A stretch of DNA of 64,000 bases from Microbulbifer marinus (lineage in GTDB: Bacteria; Pseudomonadota; Gammaproteobacteria; Pseudomonadales; Cellvibrionaceae), in NCBI RefSeq assembly GCF_900107725.1, contig NZ_FNQO01000002.1:496001-560000 (forward strand). Direction: 5' to 3'. A program made the position numbers and the translations under genes. A model generated the notes under the pieces. The model saw only the letters and a list, made by a program, of their open reading frames with translations. It was not told the DNA's origin and searched no databases. Each line of letters starts with the position of its first letter. Within the stretch, counting starts at the first letter, position 1. Shown piece by piece: positions 10,778 through 17,523 of this stretch.

Positions 10778-11035
10778 CTCGCACCCGTCTTTACTATCGA
10801 TATCCAGCAGCCGGTCACGGGCTGACATTGGGCATCCTTCCTAACCATCCCCCACTCCAGGGCGCCGCGGAAATTGGCACGCTTCTCCCTTCAGAATACC
10901 GCCTCCAAAACCTTAAAAAATTAGGTGACATTTTTTTTCAGGCGACCAACAGTATAAAATTATTTCTTCTAGAGTGGGTAAATTGAAATTTTTCTCGGGA
11001 GAATTGCTTCTCCCAGCGATGTCGGGAGCGCCACA
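10778..11035. other. Intergenic spacer with A/T tract before the cargo gene
   Basis: No coding frame is convincing. An A/T-rich stretch (about 10905-10975, including an 8-T run and TATAAAAT at about 10953) likely holds the promoter of the next gene, but no well-spaced -35 box was found. TCGGGAGAATT, about 40 bases before the start, resembles a ribosome site but is too far away. Confidence 0.35.
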
Positions 11036-11878
11036 ATGACTCGTCTCAATATCATTCTCACTGCCATTCTCTCAACCGTCGCGCAAATCGCGAGCGCCGA
11101 TGTGCCGGTACAAATGGACGTCTCCTACTCTGAGTGCGAGATCATCTCTGGAGGGCTGGATCTGGGGCTGTCCGAGCTACCGCAGAGCATCGATGCCACC
11201 TTCACCTTCCTGTCACCCAGTTTCCCGCCACCCGCCGACGTCCTGTTTACACCCACAGTACTTTCAGCATCCCTCACCGTCGGTGATGCCAGCGTAGACG
11301 AGAACGATCTGATAGAACCCCTGGCTCTGCAATTCAACGACGATATCGATACCGGCGAGCGCCTGATCAGCAGCATCAGCTACACCTTCGACCGCGAATT
11401 CCTGCTGGCCGCCTGTCCCCCCAACGTCAACTGCAGCATCCACCTACCCAATGACGTGGCCGAGCTGCGCGTCATCGGTTACGCCGGCGCCGACGTCGAA
11501 ACCGGGCAGATCCTGTTCGAGTACTACTGCCCGCGCTCCGACGAGAGCTACCAGGAAGTGGTCTGCAGCGATGCGGACGGCGACGGCTACGGCAGCCCCG
11601 GCAATGTCGCCTGCAGCGCCGGACCGGAGACCGACTGCGACGACACGGATGCCGCGATCAATCCCGGCGCCTTCGAGCTGCCCGGCAACACCACCGATGA
11701 AAATTGCGATATGGCGTTAACGTGCGATCCGGACGGCGACTGGAAGAACCACGGCCAGTACCAACGCTGTGTAACCGAGGAGGTAGATCTGCTGGTGAAT
11801 ACCGGTGTGTTGACAGTGGAAGAGGGCGATGCGCTGATCAATGATGCGGCCCAGTCCGATACCGGTAAGGACAACTAA
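11036..11878 (+). CDS. Secreted protein with MopE-type metal-binding repeat
   Basis: A 280-residue exported protein with an N-terminal signal peptide of about 22 residues. The first 165 residues are beta-rich with no recognised family. Residues about 180-230 carry a Cys/Asp-rich module (CSDADGDGYGS, then DCDDTDAAINPGA and DENCD) typical of the putative metal-binding/MopE repeat, a calcium-type DxDxDG loop with paired cysteines. The C-terminus is acidic. A truncated paralogue of its first 39 codons lies immediately downstream at 11905. It is cargo of the island; function unknown. Confidence 0.7.
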   Translation: MTRLNIILTAILSTVAQIASADVPVQMDVSYSECEIISGGLDLGLSELPQSIDATFTFLSPSFPPPADVLFTPTVLSASLTVGDASVDENDLIEPLALQFNDDIDTGERLISSISYTFDREFLLAACPPNVNCSIHLPNDVAELRVIGYAGADVETGQILFEYYCPRSDESYQEVVCSDADGDGYGSPGNVACSAGPETDCDDTDAAINPGAFELPGNTTDENCDMALTCDPDGDWKNHGQYQRCVTEEVDLLVNTGVLTVEEGDALINDAAQSDTGKDN

Positions 11879-11904
11879 TCGCTGGCCAGGAAAAGGAATT
11901 ACCC

Positions 11905-12024
11905 ATGAACAAATTAATGAACTTGCTGGCCGATGCGACACTACTGGTTAGCGTGAACGCAAGCGCGGGCGTCCCTGTGCAGATGGGCGTTACTTACTCC
12001 GACTCCGAGATTGTCTCCGGGTGA
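11905..12024 (+). pseudogene. Truncated copy of the upstream secreted-protein gene
   Basis: The frame from the ATG at 11905 encodes 39 residues ending at a TGA at 12022-12024. Its second half (VPVQMGVTYSDSEIVSG) matches the mature N-terminus of the protein encoded at 11036 (VPVQMDVSYSECEIISG), and the signal peptide is diverged but equivalent. The homology breaks exactly at the Gly-stop, so this is the 5' remnant of a paralogous gene. The break abuts the end of the oppositely oriented gene at 12033. Confidence 0.75.
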
Positions 12025-12032
12025 GGGATGAA

Positions 12033-12560
12033 TTAAAGAACTTGATCGCCCGAAACACGTCGCTCGGGAACGCCCCTTGCCCTTCTGGCAACAACAAAAT
12101 TCTTTATCATATCGTCCATTGCAGCGTTGGAGCCCCTCAAGGAAAAGCGCACAACACTGAAAGCCCCACCCTCCATCGCCATGACAAGCCCGATTCGGTT
12201 GCCTTCGCGGATTATCCGATCTATGTCGTCAAACGGAGTAAGACCGTACACACCTCCGTCATCATTAGACTTCAGGCATGTCATATTCATCGTGAAGGCG
12301 GCACCGTCCGTGCTTACCAATATTGGGTAGCTTCCACCGTATTCGCAGGTAACCGGGAACATGACCTTGTAAATACACATCCCATCACCAAAGTCGCAAA
12401 ACTGTCCGAGCCCCTTACCAGTGTCACTCGCTGTGAGAGCAAGGGCCCCGCCATCGATATAGTCCCAAGACCAATCCCCAAAGTACCGATCTTCGGCAAC
12501 GCCATCGGCAGATATAGCGAGTAGAGCTACGTACAATGGCAAGATGAAGATTTTTTTCAT
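12033..12560 (-). CDS. Secreted IalB-like protein, copy 1
   Basis: A 175-residue protein with a Sec signal peptide (about residues 1-22). The mature part begins RYFGDWSWDY, has paired cysteines (QFCDFGDGMC, TCEYGG, TCLKS), then IDRIIREGNRIGLVMAM and VVRFSLRGSNAAMDDM. This pattern (FGDW start, Cys pairs, a helix followed by a beta hairpin and a SLRG-x-x-AA helix) resembles the invasion-associated locus B (IalB) family; that match is by eye and moderate. A paralogue with high identity lies at 14420. The two share upstream bases too (CCAGTTAACAAAA at 12634 and 15023). Cargo gene, function unknown. Confidence 0.65.
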   Translation of the reverse strand: MKKIFILPLYVALLAISADGVAEDRYFGDWSWDYIDGGALALTASDTGKGLGQFCDFGDGMCIYKVMFPVTCEYGGSYPILVSTDGAAFTMNMTCLKSNDDGGVYGLTPFDDIDRIIREGNRIGLVMAMEGGAFSVVRFSLRGSNAAMDDMIKNFVVARRARGVPERRVSGDQVL

Positions 12561-12969
12561 TTCTGGGCCTCTCGCGTTGTTTATTCATGAGCCTGCCGCC
12601 ATGAACCTCGAGCGCCTGTTCGGCTTCCGTTACCCAGTTAACAAAATCGCGGCTATACGGTCAAGAAGAGACCACCGCAAGGCACATTTATCGTCGCCGG
12701 CATCAGTCGTGTCGTTTCGCTAGCCACTCATGGTTCGTTGCAACTCCCCGCAACTGCATGAGACGCAGGTTAAGATCGCGGTGCTAACCTGGCGTAACTG
12801 CGATGAAAAATCGCCGCGGCCGAGCAATTCTGTTGGAACACGGGATTGACCCAGACAAGCTGTAATATCTTTGGTGTTGATGTCAGAAGTTTCGACCGAA
12901 CTTACGCCGCCCAGCCCTCAGGCTGCAGGCCTTATGCGATCTTCTCAGTCTAATTAGCGGTAAAGTCTA
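12561..12969. other. Non-coding stretch between island cargo genes
   Basis: About 410 bases with no intact gene. It holds CCAGTTAACAAAA at 12634-12646, shared with the region upstream of the paralogue at 15023, and the terS tail remnant at 12803-12865. The remainder shows nothing recognisable. Confidence 0.5.
12803..12865 (+). pseudogene. Remnant of a second terS gene (3' end)
   Basis: The last 15 codons (12821-12865) align with the end of the terS gene at 10733-10777: 34 of 45 bases match, and 12 of 14 residues (R-A-I-L-L-E-H-G-I-D-P shared). Most differences are at silent positions. GCGATGAAA upstream of each copy also matches. The pattern fits the 3' stub of a diverged terS from another related element rather than a fresh duplication. 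Confidence 0.7.
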
Positions 12970-14178
12970 CTAAATCGAACTAAACAAGACCTCGCGCAGT
13001 GTCACCGAATTCTCCGATATCGGCACTCTACCCGGGGCACCAAGTAAGACAACCCGCCAAACTTGTCGCCCCCTTCTGACGACAACTGCGTCAAGTTTTT
13101 GCGACTCTTCAGATACAAGATGGCCGGTAATACGGCGAGCGGAATAACCCTGCATCTCCAATGAAGTTCCGGGTACGTCCAACTTCATACTTCCCGCTGT
13201 TGCATTTGCCCACATCGTTGCGTAATCAACAAGCGAAAAGCCCGGCGCCAATTCTTCAACTGCAAAAATTACGAAAACACCTGTCTCAGTATTTGAGAAA
13301 ATGTCTATTGGCTGATCATCACCATTCGTTTGGCTATCGTGAATCCATCCACTCGGTATAGATACCGTCTTACCGGTAACTTCATTCGTCCAAGTGAAAC
13401 CCGATTGGGCCGCGCGCTTGTCTTGTTCACTCGAAACGTTCAGCATGACAATAACCGAAAACAAGCCGGCCATTACCAGGAAAGTAATGGGAACTCTGAA
13501 AAATCCTAGCTTTGAGGCCTTAACGTTAAATTCACCCTCATCGTAACTGGCACTCCTCCCACGACTTAAACGGCCGTTCTGGTGCGCCATTGTAAAAAGG
13601 TTTACTAGTGGAAACCCGGTACCAATGCCGGACCAATAAACACCAATAAGGCGCCTTGCATATTGGCTAGGAGATGCCTTATAGCCAGCTACTGATATCA
13701 CCTTGACGCCGAGCAATGATTTCCCGAGGGTGGTTCCGAAAATTGCGTAGACAAGTGCCTCAGTCAATAAGATTAGAGGAACGATCAACCAGCCAAACAG
13801 ATAATCTGATCCCGGCTGCATAATCCAAAGTGCAAATTCGGCTGATATATAACTACCAGCTACACCCACAATATAAGCCGTCACTAAACCGAGCGCCCAG
13901 AAATCAATTAGGCGGGCGAAAAACCTCCGCCAAGGTCCAGCCATAGGCAATTCAATGTTAGCTTCGCGCGGTGTATCAATCGGCAGGGCCGGAGGTACTG
14001 TATCAATAGCATCAGAGAGTTCGCTCACCTGGGTAATTGATAACCAGCCATCAAAACCTTTCTTCCATACGAGACTGCGGGAGGTTAGGGTGCCGTCCTC
14101 TATCAGACCCCGCAACTCCTCAGACGAAAAGGGACCTTTGCGTTCTCTTCCAACGGCGTACCACCACTTTTCATTCAT
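12970..14178 (-). CDS. GYF_2 plus RDD-family membrane protein
   Basis: A 402-residue protein. Residues 1-50 form a GYF_2 module (WWYAVGRERKGPFSSEELRGLI...SLVWKKGFDGW). Residues about 80-230 form an RDD domain with the R-R-F-F-A-R-L-I-D-F start and about four membrane segments, including a TTLGKSLLGVKV motif. A single membrane segment at about 228-246 follows, then a soluble C-terminal domain (about 255-402). RDD proteins are loosely linked to transport; GYF_2 usually binds partners. The base composition is clearly more A/T-rich than the chromosome, which fits acquired cargo. Function unknown. Confidence 0.7.
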   Translation of the reverse strand: MNEKWWYAVGRERKGPFSSEELRGLIEDGTLTSRSLVWKKGFDGWLSITQVSELSDAIDTVPPALPIDTPREANIELPMAGPWRRFFARLIDFWALGLVTAYIVGVAGSYISAEFALWIMQPGSDYLFGWLIVPLILLTEALVYAIFGTTLGKSLLGVKVISVAGYKASPSQYARRLIGVYWSGIGTGFPLVNLFTMAHQNGRLSRGRSASYDEGEFNVKASKLGFFRVPITFLVMAGLFSVIVMLNVSSEQDKRAAQSGFTWTNEVTGKTVSIPSGWIHDSQTNGDDQPIDIFSNTETGVFVIFAVEELAPGFSLVDYATMWANATAGSMKLDVPGTSLEMQGYSARRITGHLVSEESQKLDAVVVRRGRQVWRVVLLGAPGRVPISENSVTLREVLFSSI

Positions 14179-14419
14179 TCTGTATTCCTTATTCTTTTGA
14201 TGGTCGCAAACTACTGACTTTAAGGTCTTCCTAACAGGAAGCTAACTCCCTCTATAATCGCTATCTGTGCTGGTTATCGACCGTAGTGTCCACCGGTATC
14301 AACAGCATAACGGCAACCAGTTCCACGAGAATTTCCTGCGTCGGCAGTCGCCATTTTGTTCTGGTGCTCAGGCTGCAGCGGAAATTATTCAAATGTGCAC
14401 GCTTCGAATGGATTGAAAA
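14179..14419. other. Intergenic spacer in the island
   Basis: About 240 bases, no gene seen. It probably contains the promoter for the minus-strand GYF/RDD gene. Confidence 0.4.
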
Positions 14420-14938
14420 TCAAAGAATTTGATCGCCGGTAACTCTACGCTCTCTAACGTTTCTCGCCTTCCTCGCGACTAGGAAGTTCTCCAGCATATT
14501 ATCCATCGCTGCATTTGAACCGCGCAGGGAGAACCTAACAACACTGAATGACCCGCGCTCCATTGCCATAACGAATCCAATTCTGTTGCCCTCTCGGATA
14601 ACCTGATCAATATCATCGAATGGCGTGATACCGTAGATACCGCCATCCTCATCTGAGGTGAGGCATTTCATATTCATCGTATATGCGGCATTGTCAGTAC
14701 TGACCAGTATCGGGTACGTTCCACCGTACTCACAGCTGACCGGGAACATCACCTTATACAGACAGTTCCCGTCGCTGAAACGGCAGTATTGGCCCAGTCC
14801 CTTACCGGTGTCGCTCACTGTAATGGCTATGGCTCCGTCATCGGTATAATCCCATGACCAGTCACCGAAATACCGTTCTTCCGCTGACCCTGCTGACGCC
14901 AGAGCGAGGAGAGCGGCTCCCACAAGAAGCTTTGTCAT
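14420..14938 (-). CDS. Secreted IalB-like protein, copy 2
   Basis: A 172-residue paralogue of the protein at 12033. The start at 14938 was chosen because it opens a signal peptide (MTKLLVGAALLALASAGSA) and has CCGGAGAA just upstream; the longer frame adds a charged extension. The mature sequence keeps the FGDWSWDY start, all cysteines, the REGNRIGFVMAM segment and the RFSLRGSNAAMDN helix of copy 1. The pair flanks the GYF/RDD gene on the same strand. Assignment to the IalB-like group is by eye. Confidence 0.65.
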   Translation of the reverse strand: MTKLLVGAALLALASAGSAEERYFGDWSWDYTDDGAIAITVSDTGKGLGQYCRFSDGNCLYKVMFPVSCEYGGTYPILVSTDNAAYTMNMKCLTSDEDGGIYGITPFDDIDQVIREGNRIGFVMAMERGSFSVVRFSLRGSNAAMDNMLENFLVARKARNVRERRVTGDQIL

Positions 14939-15214
14939 TTCTCCGGCCCCCTGTTTTCTTCTTTTCTTGATCCGCAGACAGCTCTGACCCCTATTATCAG
15001 CGCCCGCGCCACGCACTATGAACCAGTTAACAAAACCATGACGACCTGGTCAAGTTAACCTGGCACCGTATCACTCACTAGCAATCACTCAAAGCCCTTA
15101 CAGCCTTTCGCCCCTGCGCGGTGACCCGATCTACCAGCGCGATTACCACCGATAACTTTTGCCTTGACCGTGGTGCGCAGAGGCCAAGTACTATCAAGGG
15201 TTCAGGGTAGGTGT

Positions 15215-15239
15215 GCGTGTTAAACTGGGAGTAACACGC
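15215..15239. repeat. Small inverted repeat near the island right end
   Basis: GCGTGTTA (15215-15222) and TAACACGC (15232-15239) form an 8-bp stem with a 9-base loop, about 40 bases from the right arm sites. It may be a terminator or part of the integration structure. Confidence 0.35.
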
Positions 15240-15275
15240 CTGATATGCCGCCAAGCGAATCCCAGCCTAGATAAT

Positions 15276-15296
15276 GTTGTACCAAGCCTTGTACCA
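15276..15296. repeat. Right integrase arm-type sites (TTGTACCA boxes)
   Basis: GTTGTACCA (15276-15284) and CTTGTACCA (15288-15296) repeat with the same 12-base period as the left pair at 6577. They lie 64 bases inside the right att core. Matching boxes at both ends of the element support them as integrase arm sites and fix the island's extent. Confidence 0.6.
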
Positions 15297-15360
15297 ACTA
15301 GTAATGGCGAAAATAGCCAGCCCCCGTCAAACCGTACTCCGAACGCCGATATGCGTGTTT

Positions 15361-15380
15361 AGGTGCAGAATATCGAGTAA
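15361..15380 (+). other. Right att core with yicC-like 3' codons
   Basis: AGGTGCAGAATATCGAGTAA encodes V-Q-N-I-E-stop in frame, i.e. the end of a yicC gene, although no yicC body is present. TGTTT directly precedes it, as it does in the third copy at 16976. It is best read as the attR of the integrase-bearing island. Confidence 0.65.
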
Positions 15381-15500
15381 TCTGCAGACGTACCGCTCCG
15401 CATTAATTAGCAATTCTTCGCGCTTTATGGTCCCCAGATGTATCCCGGCAATGCCCCTTTTGCCTCCGCAAGCCGCAACACCAAGCCTCGCGGCCAGGCC

Positions 15501-16730
15501 ATGAGCGCGCCCGCCAAACGCGCGCTGCTAATCGCCAAGCATTGGCCGGAGCCCGCCTCTACCGCCGCTGGTCGACGCACACTGGATATTCTCGATCTGC
15601 TCGCCGACGCGGGCTATCGTGTGGAGATTGCGAGTCCCGCCCAACCCACACCCTTTCAGGCCAAGACCGGTTACGGCGAGCACCCCATCGAAGTCAATGA
15701 ATCCAGCTTTGATCGCTGGGTGCGCGCGTTGAACCCCGCTCTGGTGATCTACGACCGCTTCATGATGGAGGAACAATTTGGCTGGCGGGTGCGCGAGCAG
15801 TGCCCAGACGCGCTGACGCTGCTCGACACCAGCGATTTCCACAGCCTGCGCGAGGCACGCCACCAGGCGCTCAAAAGCGGCCAGCCGCTAAACCTGTTCC
15901 ACCCCATCGCTGAGCGCGAAGTCGCGGCCATGGCGCGCTGCGATCTCACGGTGATGATTTCCAAGGTCGAGGTGGAACTGCTGAAGCAGCACTTTTGCCT
16001 GCCCGACTGGCAGCTGCACTACCTTCCATTTATGGTGCGGGAATTGCCCGACCTAAATACACTGCCAGACTTCGACGAGCGCCAACACCTGGTAATGATC
16101 GGCGGGTTCAAACACGCACCCAACCGCGATGCCACCACCTGGTTTGCGCAGGAAGTCTGGCCGCAGCTGCGTTCACTACTGCCCGGGGTGGAGTGCCATG
16201 TGTACGGCGCATACTCTGATCACGCGATGCATCGCCTCAGTGATCCGGCGACGGGACTTCGAGTGTATGGGCGCACCGAGGATGCGCTGGCAACGCTGGC
16301 GCGCTACCGGCTGAACCTGGCACCGCTGCGCTTCGGCGCCGGGCAAAAAGGCAAGATATTGGACGGCTGGCTCAGTGGCACGCCCACGGTCACCACACCC
16401 ATCGGCGCCGAATCCATGGCACCTGAGGATGCCTGGGGTTACCCGCTGAGCGATGCCCCCGAGCAGTTTGCCGCAACCACTGCGCATCTCTATCGAGATC
16501 AAACGGCCTGGCGCAGCGCCCGCGACGCTGGCACCCACGCACTGGAAACCGAATTTTCCTACGCGCCCCACGCCGCGGCATTCATCGAGCGGCTGGAGAC
16601 CATCGCCGCGGACCTGGATGCACATCGCAATCGCCAGATCTGGGGGCGCATCCTCAGGCGCACCGAGCACCGGGCCGAGGAATTCATGAGCCGCTGGATT
16701 GAAACCAAAAACAAAATGACAGACACCTAG
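15501..16730 (+). CDS. Glycosyltransferase (GT-B, group 1/4-like)
   Basis: A 409-residue GT-B-type enzyme. The start is set at the ATG at 15501 (MSAPAKRALLIAKHWPEP), where the Rossmann-like first strand begins. The N-terminal half contains TAAGRRTLDILDLLADAGY. The C-terminal half has the HLVMIGGFKHAPNRDATTWF strand-turn and a nucleotide-sugar site around LAPLRFGAGQKGKILDGWLSGTPTVTT (the usual G-x-x-x-K-x-L-E/D region). Such enzymes add sugars to polysaccharide, LPS or other acceptors; the acceptor here is unknown. It stands alone between two att-like cores. Confidence 0.8.
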   Translation: MSAPAKRALLIAKHWPEPASTAAGRRTLDILDLLADAGYRVEIASPAQPTPFQAKTGYGEHPIEVNESSFDRWVRALNPALVIYDRFMMEEQFGWRVREQCPDALTLLDTSDFHSLREARHQALKSGQPLNLFHPIAEREVAAMARCDLTVMISKVEVELLKQHFCLPDWQLHYLPFMVRELPDLNTLPDFDERQHLVMIGGFKHAPNRDATTWFAQEVWPQLRSLLPGVECHVYGAYSDHAMHRLSDPATGLRVYGRTEDALATLARYRLNLAPLRFGAGQKGKILDGWLSGTPTVTTPIGAESMAPEDAWGYPLSDAPEQFAATTAHLYRDQTAWRSARDAGTHALETEFSYAPHAAAFIERLETIAADLDAHRNRQIWGRILRRTEHRAEEFMSRWIETKNKMTDT

Positions 16731-16909
16731 ACTGTGATGTGGATGTTATCCACCAGCAGATTGAAGGCGCGATTATCTAGCGGAGCGGTGGTGGCGCCGG
16801 CGAAATGCAGGCGGCCGCGGGCCTGAGGATGGCGAGGTAGGTGTTCCAGCCAAGCTTCACCCTGTACCACCTGATGAACCAAACAGATAGCAATCACGCA
16901 AAAATACAC
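16727..16909 (-). pseudogene. Possible C-terminal fragment of a lost gene
   Basis: The minus-strand frame ends with GRLHFAGATTAPLDNRAFNLLVDNIHITV, which reads like the beta-strand end of a lectin/concanavalin-type or hydrolase domain; no start, signal or upstream body is found. Its stop codon interlocks with the glycosyltransferase stop (CTAG). It may be a decayed 3' end, but it could be a chance frame. Confidence 0.25.
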
Positions 16910-16975
16910 CGCCCACTAAATACGCCGCCCACTACGGCTTTAACCCAGCTAGCTCTTGTTTAGATGAAGATGTTT

Positions 16976-16992
16976 AGGTGCAGAACATCGAG
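16976..16992 (+). other. Third yicC-like att core
   Basis: AGGTGCAGAACATCGAG (V-Q-N-I-E codons, then CGG TAA) is preceded by TGTTT. With it, the stretch 16971-16992 matches 15356-15377 except at two positions. It marks the right limit of the putative older island. Confidence 0.55.
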
Positions 16993-17523
16993 CGGTAATC
17001 GAATCGATTTGATCAAGACGCAGCCCCTGACCCCACCCCCTGCGCCAGTGCGGCGGTGAAAAACAGCTCCTTCGCGAACTGTTTTCATTCTCCACCCTTC
17101 CGCAACCTATCCGCACCGCAAAGGTGCACTGCACCCGGGCTTCGCATATCCGCCGCGACCCACTTCTCACTTATTTTCTGACCGGTACGGACGCACCGCA
17201 AAAAGTTATCATTTGGCGCCTTATTCCAAATATTGTCCTGAAAAACGTCTGAGGTTTAGTAAGACATCTCCGTTAAAAGCAGGCATTAGGATATTTATCC
17301 TTTTGCGCACAAAGGTATTTGCGCCTTTGCCGCGCTTCCTCGACGGCAAATCAGTGCCGTGAGTCTTGCGACAGGTCGGCGCAACACCGGCCTCTCTAGT
17401 GGAAAGCATTTTTCTAGCAGTCAGGGAGGAAATCAGCGTTAGCGAATTATCACAGCTAACCAGGCGCGCCTATGCAGCACCCGGGCGCGCCCGATAAAAA
17501 TAATTATGGAGATCCTAGCAACA
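16993..17523. other. Non-coding region before the protease gene
   Basis: About 530 bases without a gene I can support. An A/T-richer part (about 17195-17310) and GGGAGGAAATC at about 17424 are visible. It likely contains the protease promoter; no precise boxes were assigned. Confidence 0.4.

Larger units (their letters stand above)
6427..15380. mobile_element. Integrated island at the yicC 3' end (about 8.9 kb)
   Basis: The element starts directly after the yicC stop with an integrase reading away from yicC, and ends at 15361-15380 where a copy of the yicC 3' codons (V-Q-N-I-E-stop) reappears. Paired TTGTACCA boxes with identical 12-base spacing lie inside both ends. Internal genes are integrase, an unknown, AlpA, two more unknowns, a TerS-like protein, then cargo of secreted proteins and a GYF/RDD membrane protein. 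Base composition falls in the cargo part. Integration at yicC is known for Vibrio mobilizable islands, but AlpA plus TerS is more typical of phage-satellite elements. No capsid, tail, primase or conjugation gene was recognised. Element type is an inference; the boundaries are supported by sequence. Confidence 0.8.
15361..16992. mobile_element. Putative second, degenerate island in tandem
   Basis: The segment between the second and third yicC-like cores (about 1.6 kb) has an intact glycosyltransferase and a gene fragment but no integrase. Near its right end, TGTACCA at 16864 and TGAACCA at 16876 echo the 12-base arm-site period, though degraded. This reads as a remnant of an earlier insertion at the same site. 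An alternative is that the glycosyltransferase is native and the third core is chance, but the shared TGTTTAGGTGCAGAA makes chance unlikely. Confidence 0.5.

Noticed and set aside
10905..10975. Well-spaced sigma-70 promoter upstream of the MopE-type gene
   Set aside because: GTGACA and TATAAA are 22 bases apart, too far for a standard promoter.
12021..12524. 167-residue plus-strand frame opposite the IalB-like gene
   Set aside because: No ribosome site, and it lies opposite a gene with a clear signal peptide and a paralogue.
6577..15296. CRISPR array from the repeated TTGTACCA boxes
   Set aside because: Only two copies per end, with 4-base gaps and no spacers; they fit integrase sites.
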